Source of the DNA: Anthostomella pinea
Taxonomy: Eukaryota; Ascomycota; Sordariomycetes; Xylariales; Xylariaceae
Length of the DNA: 64,000 nucleotides
Reading direction: 5' to 3'
Assembly (NCBI GenBank): GCA_963556695.1
Contig: CAUWAG010000004.1
Coordinates: 2,790,001 to 2,854,000, forward strand
Below the pieces are notes generated by a model. The model saw only the letters and a list, made by a program, of their open reading frames with translations. It did not search any database and was not told the DNA's origin. A program made the translations under genes and the position numbers. How positions within the stretch are numbered: the stretch's first letter is position 1; each line of letters begins with the position of its first letter. Shown piece after piece: positions 26,348-38,650 of this stretch.

Positions 26348-26392
26348 TGTTGTTGGTAGAGATATAATGGTTTGAATTGTGTTGGTTAGAAA

Positions 26393-26462
26393 GTTCATAA
26401 CGAGTGCCAACTCGCTTGTAATGCCAGCTCACTTGTAATGCCAACTCGCTTGTCAGCTACGT
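26393..26462. repeat. Right TIR of Fot1-like element, three 17-bp units
   Basis: Reads inward from 26462 as ACGTAGCTGACAAGC and so on, with three AAGYGAGYTGGCATTAC-type units before GCACTCGTTATGAAC. The middle unit carries TGAGCTGG where its neighbours have CGAGTTGG. Confidence 0.9.
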
Positions 26463-27759
26463 TATATATTTAAGTGTTTTTGTATAAAAGTTTTACGGAA
26501 AGGTTAAAAGCCGAGGCCTTTATATATATAGCTAAGACCTAGTTTTAAAGCCTCAAATAACCTTGCCTTGATATAACCCTTTTTTATAGAAATAAAAATA
26601 ACCTCGTAATATTTAAATAATCTTAACAAATTAACTCATAAACCTGAACTTACATATTAAACTTTTACTTTTTATAATCTTAATAATTAAACAAACCTTC
26701 TAAGTTTAATTTTTTTTATTAAAAAAAACAATAAAAAATCAAACTGCTAAAGTTTGTAATCTTACGCCTTTCTTTTTCAAGTCGGCTTAACCTATATCGA
26801 CTATTAAGTATTAAATATAAAATTCGTATTAACTATAATTACGTAATATTCTTTAAATAAACGGACGTTTTTTAAATATATAATATTAAGATGTATAACA
26901 CGCGTAATAACACGCGTAGTAGCTACGTATATTATGATATATCTAGACGTAATAATACTTTTTTTTTAAAGTAAATTAAAGCCTTTTAACTGGATAAAGG
27001 TTTTTTAACATTTAATTACCTTTTTAATATTTAATTAACAAGTCGCAACTATCGATTAATAATTATAAATATTATATAAGTTATATAAGTTATAATTATT
27101 TTGTTTTAACTATTAAACACGGTATTAATATGAGGTAATTAAGTAATTAACTAAAACTATGTAAATATATCGAGAAAAGGTTGTTATCGGTTTAAATACA
27201 TACGATGATTATAAATTAAATATATTAATAAATTATCCGTACTCTTTGCGTCTTTTAAATTTAATCTCGTATAGAAATAAATATAGTGTATTAGTTATAA
27301 AAAGGCATTAGTTCTAGGGGAAGAAATCGGTTTAATCAAGAATAATGTTAAGTTAAGCGGTTTTAATAATTTAAATATAAGTGTGTTAAAGTTTAAATTT
27401 AAATCATTTCGTTTTTAAACAACGGTACCGACGTACTTTAAAAAGAACTGGTTTGATTTACTGTTTAAATAAATATAATCATTTAATATTAAATACAAAA
27501 GTTATATAAATTTAATCATTACGTCTTTTTAAAACGGAACCAATTAAAAATTTAAACTATTACGTTTTTTAATATCGAAATCGATAAAATTAGTTTCATC
27601 GCCTGCTTTAAATAATACCGACGATTATATAATAATTATAACTATGTATCAAATTAACTTATCGCCTCTTTTAACGATAAACTCGTTACATAAAATAACA
27701 TATTAAACTAAATAATTATAACGGTGTAACAAGCCGTTTAACCTTTAAGGCTAAAGGGT

Positions 27760-28195
27760 TCTATAGGGTTTATGTTCTGAGGTAAGTCAACACAAAGGAG
27801 GATAGAGGCTTCTATTAACTATAAGATACTCAGATGCTAGTGCTTGGTCTAAACTGGGTTCTCTGCGTAGTCGAGTCGTCAGGAGATTTCTCCCACCTTA
27901 GGGTTGGCTAAGATATTTAAATTGATCACTGAGGTAGAGACTGTCTATCTATCTAACTGGGAAATGTCTGTCCTTATAAATCCAATCTCTTCCTCACTGA
28001 TGGAGTAGGATCACCTTGTCCCAGAGTGATGCTCACTGGCTCACTCCCTGATCCAGTGATCCTCGCAGGCTCACTTCGTGATCCAGTGATCCGTCACGTG
28101 ACCTTTGTTATGTAATCCGTAATACCCATTGTTCCGTTCCTGGCTTCTGATTCCATTGGTTCTTAGTGTACTCCCCTTGGCCTTCCAACAGTCCA
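27760..28195. other. Island of normal composition within the AT-rich block (possible solo LTR)
   Basis: About 435 bp with balanced composition sits abruptly inside AT-rich decayed DNA. On the minus strand it begins TGTTGGAAGGCCAAG, which resembles Copia-type LTR starts, and it has a TTTATAAGG TATA-like site in the middle. It carries direct repeats of about 29 bp built on GATCACTGGATCA near 28020-28105. No matching target duplication was found, so solo LTR status is only a suggestion. A late insertion, or a sequence too short to be mutated by RIP, would explain its composition. Confidence 0.4.
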
Positions 28196-29745
28196 TGTTA
28201 TTTGTTGGTTTGTAATAAACGGTGACTAAATTTATTGCCGTAAATAGTTGTAACGATTAAAGATTTTATATAACAAGTATATAAATCTTAAAAAATACTT
28301 TTTTATGTTTTAAAAACCTTTTAACTAATTAAGAATAGAAATAAAAGCGAATAATTAAATAAATAAATAATTAACCGGCTTAAATAAAAAGGACGGTTTA
28401 AAAATAGATATAACCGTTATACAAATTTAAATCGTTTTCCCCATAAATATAACAACGTTATCGTTTGAAAGAAATATCGTTTAATTTAAAAAAAGGCGAG
28501 ATAATTATTATATGAAATAAGTATACCAATCGGCAATTAAATATACTACCGTATTAATTAGATTTGTTTTATTTATATTGTAGGTTATTAAACTAACTAA
28601 TCAACAACTAGTAACACTTGTTACGGAAATATTCCTAATATTAATAAAGCTTACTCGTTTAAATTTATAATAAAAATCTAAATAATTAAACGACGTATTC
28701 TCTTTTTTACCAAGGTATAAATCAACGTTTTTTCGAAAACCTTCACAGGTACGTATAAGCCTTTAAGCTTAGTTATAAAGCCATTCGAATAACTAATTAT
28801 ATAAAACTAATCAACTAGTACGTTTTTCATTAAATAACTACTTTTAAAGCTATAAACTAAACTAGTTAAAATATTATTAATGATTAAATAACATATTTTT
28901 ATAGGCGTAAAGCTGTTTAAATCATAACTTTAATCGCTAGTCCTAGTCTTTTTAACTAACTATTAAAGTTTTTGCGCTTTTCATATTTTTAAAGCCGTAT
29001 AAAACTTTAGATTTTTCGTATATGTTAATATTAAGGCTATAAATCTTTGTTCACGTATATCAACGTCTTTATAACTTTTTAATTAACGTATTTCTTTTGT
29101 ATCGTATATATATTTTGTACATATCGCAACTGTTTAACTAACTAACTAACTAATTAATATTAAATACCGTCGACTTTAATTAAAGTTCTAACGGTCATTA
29201 TTTAGTATTTTTTAACTTAAAAACTATAAACGGCTTAATGAATAATTAAACATCCGGATTTTTAATTACTTCGTAATAAATACTCGTTAATTAGTAGCAT
29301 TTTGAATTGTTACGTAAACGCGTAAATGAATTAATACTTTTAGCTTCGTAATTAAAATAATTACTCGTAAAAAAGCCTAACTTTTATTAAACTAGTATAA
29401 TAAGCTTGAAAAAAAGTTTTATTATTATGAAACGTTATAAATTAAGCGTAAATAACTTAAAGATTTTCTGGTCGGCTTAGATAGCTATTATTATTACGTA
29501 GCTATTATAATTATTACGTAAATCGAATAATATTAACGGTAGTAATTATACGGCTTTAAAACTTTTTTAAAAACTTAAAAAGCTTTTAAAGGCTTAAACT
29601 TATCTTTAATACTATATTTACGCGAGTAACTACGTAATTACAAAGAGGCTTTTAAAGATGATCAACTAATTAAAAGGTAACGCATTTGACTATTAATCGA
29701 AAAGCTATATATACGCTTATTTACGAAAAGTTAAATAAATTAAGG

Positions 29746-29960
29746 CCGTTTATTAAGATATACCTTTAATATAACAACTTATAACCGGGTATTTACCTTA
29801 GTAAATAAAGCGAAAAGAAAGTATCGTAAGACTAAAATAACTGTAAATTCAATGTATATATATCTAGGTGTACTTATATAAGTTCCTTACAAAGAGGCTA
29901 AAAGCCGAGACCTTTATATATAGCTAAAACCTTATTTTAAAGCCTTACATCAACCTTGTT
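29746..29960. repeat. Paralogous copy of the Fot1-like insertion target (empty site)
   Basis: This segment aligns with 24474-24583 followed directly by 26465-26600. Shared blocks include GGCCGTTTATTAA, TAAATTCAATGTATA versus AAATTAAGTGTATA, and AAAGCCGAGACCTTTATATA versus AAAGCCGAGGCCTTTATATA. The transposon (24586-26462) is absent from this copy, so it marks the pre-insertion state of the older repeat. Confidence 0.75.
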
Positions 29961-30720
29961 GTATTATAATATACGACTTATAATTAGCTTATATACGTAG
30001 GTTACCCGAAGTGAATCTAGCGTGAATTTTTAATAAAAAAACCTAGTAAAGTTATAAAAAGAATTATAAGTTATAAATAAGCTATTATTAACGGTTTTAA
30101 ATAGCTGTATAATTACGACCGATTATAGAATATCCGTTTATATCGATTTTAAGAAAAACTGGTATTATTATACTCAAAAACACCTGGTTTGAAACCTAGT
30201 AAACCTTATAAAAATGTGTAATATATAATGTAAATTTACATTTATCTTATATTATTGATAAATATAAAAAATCTACTTTTTAATAATAATAGTATTATTA
30301 TTTATTAATTTAATTTAAAATTATAAGTACAATACTACCGTTTTTGATCGAAGTGTTATAGGTAAAGCAGGTTTACTTTAAATGGTTAACACCTTCTAAT
30401 TTTTTTAAAAACGGCTTTTCTCATAAAATGATTTATAAAACGACTAATTTAATAATATAAATAAACTTTATATACATAAAACATATAAACTTGGTAAATA
30501 GCTTATTAACTTTTCTCATTAAAATATATAATGTATTTCGTAACGTTATTAAGTTTTATATCCTTTTAAAAGCTATAATAAATACGTTGTTTAAGGTAGG
30601 TTTTTATAATTAATAATTTTAAAATTACTCTTTAAACATATTTTTACTTTTATTCGTACAGCTTATATTTACTAAGCTATTTATTATTATATAGATTATT
30701 TTTAAAATACGTTTTCTAGC

Positions 30721-33700
30721 GGCAGCTTTAATTCTAGTAGGAGGTGCTAGCGATTTGTAGTGGACCTGCTCTACTTGCGACACTTCGATTAAGAACGGCA
30801 GTACCGCTAAACGAGGTGATTGTCTGAGTTGAATCGCCTTGGCGAAGGATGGAAGCAGTCTCAAGGACTAGAACAGCTTCGACCTTCCACATTAGCTCTG
30901 CTCCCCACGCGGCTGCTCTTGCTCGGCGACGGTGTCCCGAAGGTTGTCCTTTTCAGGGACCTGGGGGATATCAGCAGTAGCCCTTCTGTGACTCTACTCG
31001 ATCCCGCTGTCGTCGCCTCGTCTTGCAGACCTAGTGCTGACTTAGGCAGACGTCACTCTGACCTGCCTGTTGAGCCTTAGCATCGTCAACGTTCCCGATA
31101 CCCTCGTGGGGGTTTGTTTACGTTCCTCATGGCTTCGAGAAGCTAACCCCCACAACACCAGTTGACCCGAACATGGGGGACCACGATTCCCATACACTTA
31201 TTATTACTGTGTATGTATATCAACTGTATGACCCCACAGCCCAGGCTTAGCAATGCCACGGTCACGGTTTGGCCGGAGGAAGAATGTCCTGGCAGCCTGG
31301 GTTGACAAGGCATGGGTCGTATTCCTCCTCCTGCCCGTCTGGGGCTCACCGTCAACGGCCTTCGTCAGACTTCCAGACTGCATTCGACACACCGTGCTCC
31401 CCGCATGCTCTACGACGGTTCACTTGCCATTCCGATACCGGGCATGGGGCCTGCAACGGTGCTGCTTGCGAAAAGAGTTGCCTATTACAACCTGAGACCG
31501 GTGTAACGTTGGCACGTGGAGCAACCCAGAGGCGTGGATGTTATAAAGAGCGCGTATGATTTATGAACTAGCTGTAGGCCTGCAGCTGCCAATGGTCTGA
31601 TCTGACGTCGTTTCTTCAGAGCACTACTGCAGGAGAGAGAAGGGAGGGAAGAGAGAGAGATAGACTCACCCATGTAACATGTTTTACAGCGCGGCATTCT
31701 TCCTCCTTCCTATCTCGGACGGCCCGTCCCGTCCAGGATTCGAGGCCACATCTGGGCCGGTGAGACGCGGCCCAACGCTGCATCAGCCCATCGGCGAACC
31801 AAAGCTCCCAGCCTCCAGGGGGACGCAATCCTTCCCCGGCGCCGCCCACTGCTCATTCGTCGATGTTTTCAGTCATTACAACCGGCGGTATATCATTTGC
31901 TGACTTACTATCGACGCACACCTGTCACTAGCTCCTCTCACCTTAACATTACCTTGGACCCTTCCGTATTCGTCACCGAGGCTCTGCTGAGACTGCTATT
32001 CCCGCCACGCCATCATGCATCCACTCATATATGCAGGAGACTAGAATCTTCTGTGCAGCTATCACTGCATTCAAGGCTTCGACTAGACCAAGTCTGGATC
32101 ACCACCTCTCCGCCAAAAGACGAAACAAGACGCAGGCTGAAGCCCCTAGGCCGCACGGGGAATGTCAAGGTGTTTCGTCGAAATCCGTGGGGGTCTGTCC
32201 TTCAACGCACGCAAGTGCTGAAAGAAAGACTGCACGTGGTAGAATAGGCGCTTGCGATGGACCTCAGGACCTCCGGACACGCCTTGCCGTCAGTGCGGCG
32301 AACCCGAAGCTCCGGGCCACCTAAGAAGCTGAGTTGTTGACGGGCTCTACCAGGGAAGGCCACACGTGCTCGGAAGAGTGCCGCAAGAGTTCGTCTGTTT
32401 ATCCTCCGTCACAGATTGGGAGTGGCTCCCAAAAGGACTTCGCATTGTACAAGTGAGCAGCACGCGTATCAATCACACTGCAGGAGGAGAAGCTCTTACC
32501 TGCGCGATTACTATGGGAAGCGCTTAACTCACCACAAAAAGTGTGATTGGTGGCCATGCGAGTCAGACAGCTGTGACAGAGGAACTTCCTTCAGGTCTGT
32601 CTCGAGTGAGATACCACTCGAGCCTCATGGCGTAAGGTACCGCTCCGGAGAACGGCTTACGACGACCTACCCACCGGAAGGACGTGGCGGGTAACGGGTA
32701 ACATTTACTCGCCTGGCGGGGAGGAAAGTCTGGGTCCCGCTCCAGAGGTGCATGTGTAAAAGGGGGGTCCGATGCCTCATAAGGCCGTGCCCGTGCCATG
32801 TCCGTCGCACCGATGCAGGTCACACAAATCTAGACATTCACAGACTGTCACATCAGCCGCTTGCGACCACATATTACTACGATGAGAAGTCGTTCTATAC
32901 CCTGCTTCGGGTAACAAACATCATGAGCACTCCTTTCCCCCGGTGAAACATCGGGCCCGACGGCGATGTGCTGATCTGATCTGAGATGGGTTCCATCACC
33001 TACACAGTCATATACTCGAGCAGCATATGCCTGCTACATCACAAGACAGACGACCCTACGGATGAAGAGAATAAGGGTACCAACTCAACACTCACGGTGG
33101 GGTCCACCCGTCACTCAACGCATTCATGCTGTACCCTGCCTCGATAATAGGTTGACGGGCTGTGGAAGATGAGTACAGACGCTCACCATGCTTCCTCCCT
33201 GGTACCTGGTAGACCAGAGAGATGATAAGGTAAGCGTGGGTTCACACGTTTCCGTGATGGAAGACGATGGCAAGAAACAGGATTCTTCTCCGGGTATGCG
33301 CCAAAGCGGTATCGACGAGCATGGCAGCCTGGTCTGTCATCCGGCCGTTGTTTTCTGGGGTAGTGCGGCTCTGTCATCTGACCTGCCGGTACTTGTGTGC
33401 AGGTAAGGAGCAAATGTGGGGGACGAGACGGCAGTGAGCGAGCAGCAAGCGCCGCCTGCCTCGTCAGAGCACATATGTCCATCCACCCTCGCCGTCTCGT
33501 CCGTATCTCAAGGCGCTCATCCGCGAGTATAGGTACTCTACCCTAACCTACTAACTGACCACCGGGCATCATTTACACGTTTTTCTCATGCACATATCCG
33601 TATGCAGGCCTCACAGGAATATCGGAACATATCCTGCGGAATCCAGCTATGGACAACATACAAGACCGGCAGGTAAGCAGTGAGTACAACCAGGTTACTG

Positions 33701-35100
33701 GTAGGTAAACGACTGCCAGAACCCGAGGCGCTTCCTCGTCGTCTGGATTGCGATGGAATCTCGATTCCTATCTCGATCGTCGGGCGCCAGGCCATGGCGA
33801 AAACATCCCCGTATCCGCCAGGTACAGTACCCAGACGTCGGAGCCCTATCCGCTCGAGGCACATCACCACCAGCTCCTGGCACCCGATACTGGTCTCGAC
33901 CTCTGTTCCAATCATCGGAACGGCATTGTCAATGACAGCGAGCGTATAAAGCCCCGGCTTTATACGCGATTGCCGCCGCACCGTCCTCGAGCCTTGCTTC
34001 AGCCAAAGACACCAGCCATACCATACACGATACGCTTCCGAGTTCGAGCACAGCCCACCAACACGCCAGCCAGACAATACCCAAAGCCTCACAGACGTGT
34101 GCCACACAGGACCATAATACAGCAAGGGTGTAGTAAGGTACTCTCACGTGGCAGCGGGTGAGCGAACTGCGTCGGCCCGCCCTACATGACACATGCGTGT
34201 CCCACCGCTCGCTATACATGAGTTTCCCCCACGGCGACTTCCGCTGGCCGCGGCAAGGCAAATGGGTCGGATATGTACCATCGCTCGTAGCGTGCGTATG
34301 TGCATGTGTGCCTCGAGGCTACCGACCCGCAGCTTGCATGCATGCACTTCCCTCCGCCTGACGTCTGTACTTGATGGGACTGTGGTGCGGGGGGCACGAA
34401 TCATGGGGCTGGGCACGGGTGCCCGCAGCATACATGTACGTACGGGGCATACAGCATACAAGGCATACATCACACAGCGGCAGCTGCCAGCCGGGTCACT
34501 ACGTGCGTGCGTGCCGGCCGGTGTGATACCGCGGGTGGTTGCTTGCGTACGGACGTAAAACGGCTGCCGGGGCCGGCGAGGCTTGCCGTGGCGTGGCGTG
34601 TTGGGTTGGGTTGGCTTGGCTATCTGTAGTGAATGTCAAGTAGCGAGTATTAAGTACCGAGTATCATGTCACGATGTTCGGTTGGCTTCTCGAGCCGAGG
34701 GTGCATTGTGCAAGGACGGGGGAGCCGATGTATCCACCGTGTTCATGGGATGCATACATGTACTTGAGGTCGGTTTTTCTTGCTCGGCTTGGTAGGTATG
34801 GACCAGCCTGGCTATACGGGTGGGATGGGGAATGGGGGATGGGGGGGGGGGAGGGATAGAAGGCCATGACCATGGGAGAGGTGGTCAAGTAAGGGATGGG
34901 CGTAGTTACCTGCGGAAAAGCATGGCAACGTAAGGCAGACAGGCAGGCATGCTGTGGGTAACAGCCAGGACACGCACGGGTTGGCGTCTCGCCACAAGGA
35001 GCTATGGCAAAGCAGGAAGCCGTAGTGAGCATCTCATAGCTGATGTCTTCAACACGATAAATGTCATTATGTATGTCTTGATGAATCTTCACTTATGCTG
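30721..35100. other. Gene-poor region right of the AT-rich island
   Basis: Normal composition resumes at about 30.72 kb. Open frames (for example 33586-34125 minus, 31897-32247 plus) overlap each other on both strands and show no family signature. At the left edge a frame (minus, about 30720-30860) runs from ordinary sequence into decayed AT-rich sequence, suggesting a repeat boundary. A G10 tract lies near 34842-34851. Confidence 0.45.
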
Positions 35101-35505
35101 TCACGCTGCCTCGCTCGCCTGAAAGGGATATTTTCGTCTCACCGCACAGTCATCCATGCCACAGTTCTTCGACTTGTTGTGCTCGTTACATGCCCGCATC
35201 GCGGCTTCAAGGATGCACATATACAACGAGCAGTCCAGCCTTAGAGCCTCGCCCGTATTGTACGAGGCTCCGGGAACAGAGTCGCAGGGTACCTGAGAAA
35301 CAAGTCCATTATACAGATTGGTAGCCTGGGACTGACTTCCACTGAACAAGGAGTCTGCACCCGTTCGAAAGACGCCTCCCTCAAATAGGAACTCTAATAA
35401 GTCAAAAACACTCAAGTCTATATACTCAAAATTGTCCTCAAAGTGCCAGCATGGCAACACCAAACAATGCGGCAGGCGCTTTTCAGTCCTCTCATCCCCT
35501 CGCAC
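35101..35505 (-). other. Unidentified coding-like frame, Cys-containing, 134 codons
   Basis: A frame without a recognised family. Composition is protein-like, with acidic/hydrophobic DLSVFDLLEFLFEGGVF in the middle and scattered cysteines toward the end (LDCSLYMCIL, KNCGMDDC). Part of it (35351-35434) is repeated at 55099-55174, where the equivalent frame is interrupted. That suggests a dispersed gene-derived repeat rather than a single-copy gene. No signal peptide or convincing start is seen. Treat as a possible gene fragment. Confidence 0.3.
35351..35434. repeat. Dispersed repeat, copy 1
   Basis: About 80 bp that align with 55099-55174. Shared blocks are CCGTTCRAAAGACGCC, CTCAARTAGG, AGTCAAAA and CACTCAA, with several small gaps. 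Confidence 0.7.
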
Positions 35506-37258
35506 AAAATAGGGGACGTCGCCACCACTAACCAGGGTTACGAGCAGATGATGAGCAAAATAAAAGACGTGATGAACTACCTACCTACCCAATATTTGGA
35601 CGCTGAGACTTTTTGTTGGAACTGCTAGACAAGGTAGCTAGCTACCTAGCTGACCTCGAGGCAAAACCAAGAAAGCTCACCTACACACGAAATACGTACG
35701 AGTCTTCACTCCAGTATAATAAATGCTCATCATGAGGTAACCGCATTATCAACACGGTCCGAGTCCCTCTTTGCCCTTCACTATCTATGGGAAGATACAA
35801 TGCCAGGACACGGACCAAAACCAAAACCTTGGACGATGGGATATATATGGTTTGAGCAACTCCATCATCTACCGATACCGATCTATATATATCCCGCCCC
35901 CCTAAAACCCGTGCTCGCTCGTTGCACGGCCGTACCGTACCCTACCCGTCTAGGTGCTCATCGTACCGTGCACCCTCAGTGGTGCTCCCAGCGTGCCACG
36001 CGGCTGCCCGCTCACTGTGTGTCATGTGTTGTTTGGTGTGTGATCTGTAGTCCGTGGTCCGCGGTCCGTGACTACCTTGATGAGCCACCTTATAGACTCC
36101 AACTTTCACTGCTGAAGGAGGGTCGAGCACGCAGTGCCATCTAGTCACTCAATCAATCCAGCCTTCAGCCTGCTCCCCCTCTGCCGGCTCCAGTCATCCC
36201 GACCAGCCAGTTAAAAAGTAGTTGTAACAGCCCTGTGAGCTCAAGCAAGGCAGGCAGATGGCGCAGCATCGACTGGGCTGACTACGTAGATACCGAGTGC
36301 AATTGGAAGGAGAGGTAGCTGGCATTTCTTTGGGAACGAGGCTCGAGTCGGGTACGTACCTCCTAAGCTACTCAGAACGGGCACGCATCGACCATGTCAC
36401 TGCTCAGGCAGGTACTGGTACTTGGCGCTAGAGCCGGGCGTCGTCGTTGGTTCCGGGGATGTAAGGGGAAGAGAGAAGACCGATGAAGGGATGCGATGGT
36501 GGATCGTGAAGCGGGACTCGGCGCGCGCGTAGCGGTGCAAGAAGTCGGACAGTAGAGACACAGAAGTATGGTTCGTGAAAAACGTATATATTGGCCAAAG
36601 GCCACTGCCCCAAGAGATCATAGAAATGGGGCAGTAGATCGAGCGGCAAGAATACATAGCGACAGGAAGAGGTTGTTGACTTGGCCATCATTGGTAGATA
36701 GATTGATTGAGTACATGACAGTGAGAGCAGAGTGTAATATATACAGTCCGAATCTGATAGTGTTTCTGCACCAGTAACCCAAACCAACCTGGTATGGCGA
36801 CTTGAAAATCGATCGCCCGCTTGCTTCTGCTGTTCAGAGAACCTCTCTCCTTCGGCACCATGACATACATACAAAGAATCATCTCGTTCAAAAGCCGCAG
36901 ACGCCACCGGTTGTTTAGATGGGAATATCCCAGCCCACCGCACCACCGAACACACACTCCGTGGCCCGTCGTGGCAGCCAAGATACGGGGGCGTTTAAAT
37001 GAGAAAAAAGGTCGGCAGATTGTCATCGTCGTCATCGTCGTCATTGGTAGACGGAGACAGGGAATAGTAATAGAAAGGAAGAAAACCCAGGAGATCTAGT
37101 CCAAGAAAACATAGTAACAGATCGAACGCAGCTTGACCCATCATCAGGCTAAAGCAAGCAGATAGTTGAATAGGTGATAAATGAGACGTCCATCCGTTTC
37201 CGGCATTCCGTCGTGATTGGTAGCCACGAAGGCATCACTCCAGATTGTCACGTTCGAC
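35506..37258. other. Gene-free interval downstream of OPY2
   Basis: No coding region is supported. The right part (36.4-37.25 kb) probably contains the OPY2 3' untranslated region. Frames here, such as 36428-36955 minus, lack any domain signature. Confidence 0.45.
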
Positions 37259-38650
37259 TCAATCCCGCATGGCGTGTTCGTCGCCGAACGGACTGCGAGT
37301 CCCGCTGGCGGCTGATCTTGAGGATAGCCGCCTATGATTGCCGTCGTCAGAACCCGCGGGACGCCTGCCCGACTCCTCCACTGAGGTGCTGAGTGAGCTA
37401 TTATTCTTGTGATGGCCCTTCATTTTGGCCGGCGGGTCCGAAAACGGGCCCTGGTCCATCGTCGGTGTGTTGTTGATGATGGGAACTGCACCCGAATCTT
37501 GCACCTGCAAAACCGGCTCAGGGGTGTTGTCCGAACTTCCAACCATTGTAGGTGACGAAGACTTGGATGAAGCCGATTTCACGTCAACCGTCTTGGGTCC
37601 GCTGCCAACACGGACCATTTGCGGCCGTGCTGCGGTCGCGGTCGACGCGCTCGCGTTCTTGAAGAAAGTAGCACCGATACTGAAGGCCGGGGATGGCGGT
37701 GGCTTATCGTACTTGTCATAGTCGACAGATGGCACTGGTGGCGTGGTTGAGCCGCTGTCGCTGCTGGGGGCGCGCGACTTGACGCTGACAATAGACGGCT
37801 TCAAGAAGTTGCCCCTCTGGGCCGGAAGCGGAGACACGACGGCGTTCTTGCCGTAGATGGTGGAAGCGACGCTGGATCGGGGAGCATACGATGTGCGGGC
37901 GAATGAGGTACGGTCGGTGTAGCTGGAGATGCCAGAGTAGGTAGAGTCGCGCAGATCGCCTGGGACGAAGAAGTGCTGCTCCTCGTATGGCGAGGAAGTG
38001 GCGCTGTCGGAGTGCGCAAGAGGGATCGGCGGGACAGGCGGGACCAGCAGAGTCGGGGAAGTTGGTGTCGCTCGATTGGTGACGCCGGGGATGTATGCTA
38101 TTTGGATAATATTGGAGGCGCGAGTGAGCACTGTCGAGGCAACCGAGTGGACCGTATGTGTCGATTGCCGCTGCGAACGTCTCGAAGCGTAGTCGTTCTC
38201 CCTGCCCTCCTTGGTGTGTTCCATGCCCTCTTGCCAATTCTCTTGCTCGTACTTTTGCCTCTTGTTCTTGATGCAGAACCTCCAGACCAGGTACGTCAGA
38301 AGGGCCATGGCCACGAGACCTCCTATCACACCACCGGCAATCGCTCCAACATTGGGCCCGCTGCTCTTCGTCGTGCTTGTCGTCGTCTTGCTGCTATCCT
38401 TCACACAGATGGCCTGGGGGCATTCTTGGCAGTTCTCCACCATGGGGATGGTGACGGTACAGCTTTCGTCTTCGGCACATGTCGGGCAAGTTGGCTTCGC
38501 GTCTAAACATTGTACGCATCCGTTCTGTCTCTTCCCAAGTATGGAGGGCACCTCCTCGTCTGAGCCCCAAAGTTAGTTGCCGACTTCTAGAGGGCTGGGA
38601 AGTTAGGACCTACCAACTGCAAAGCCAACGAAGCCATGGATACCTGCCAT
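37259..38650 (-). CDS. OPY2: Opy2-type single-pass membrane anchor
   Basis: Opy2 anchors the Ste50-Ste11 module at the plasma membrane in the HOG osmostress pathway. Two exons, 38614-38650 and 37259-38559, flank a 54-nt intron (GTAGGT donor, CTAAC branch, CAG acceptor) and give 445 residues. The long frame by itself starts at a GTG; the true ATG is in the 12-codon first exon (MAGIHGFVGFAV). The N-terminal Opy2 domain has paired cysteines at 27, 30, 37, 40, 46, 56, 59 and 64. A transmembrane helix follows at about 84-107 (VGAIAGGVIGGLVAMALL) and is capped by KNKRQK, placing the long Ser/Pro-rich tail in the cytoplasm. The tail has short PPVPPIPL and PPPSPAF motifs that could bind SH3 or SAM partners. 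Family assignment rests on the Cys pattern plus topology. Confidence 0.85.

Larger units (their letters stand above)
24586..26462 (-). mobile_element. Fot1/pogo-type DNA transposon, structurally complete, inactivated
   Basis: A 1877-bp element with termini ACGTAGCTGA and TCAGCTACGT, flanked by TA (24584-24585 and 26463-26464), the TA target duplication typical of Tc1/mariner-pogo elements. The terminal inverted repeats are 53 bp on the left (24586-24638) and 70 bp on the right (26393-26462). The difference is exactly one extra 17-bp internal unit. The size matches Fot1-class elements (about 1.9 kb). It carries one transposase gene, broken by stops, on the minus strand. Left TIR bases differ from right by CA-to-TA changes, a RIP signature. 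Confidence 0.92.
23914..30720. repeat. AT-rich decayed repeat island (RIP-like)
   Basis: About 7 kb of strongly AT-rich DNA with abundant TpA and almost no open reading frames. It switches sharply from and back to ordinary composition at about 23.4 and 30.7 kb. It contains the nested Fot1-like element (24586-26462), an internally repeated segment (24474-24583 with 26465-26600, versus 29746-29960), and an island of normal composition (about 27760-28195). This is the usual appearance of RIP-mutated transposon blocks in Pezizomycotina. Most of it is too decayed to name an original family. Confidence 0.85.

Noticed and set aside
27760..28195. Solo Copia LTR with target duplication
   Set aside because: One end looks LTR-like, but no matching 5-bp duplication could be found at any plausible border, so it is kept only as an unexplained island.
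33586..34125. 179-codon minus-strand frame
   Set aside because: It overlaps equally long plus-strand frames, has no recognisable domain, start context or intron structure, and is likely random in ordinary-composition DNA.
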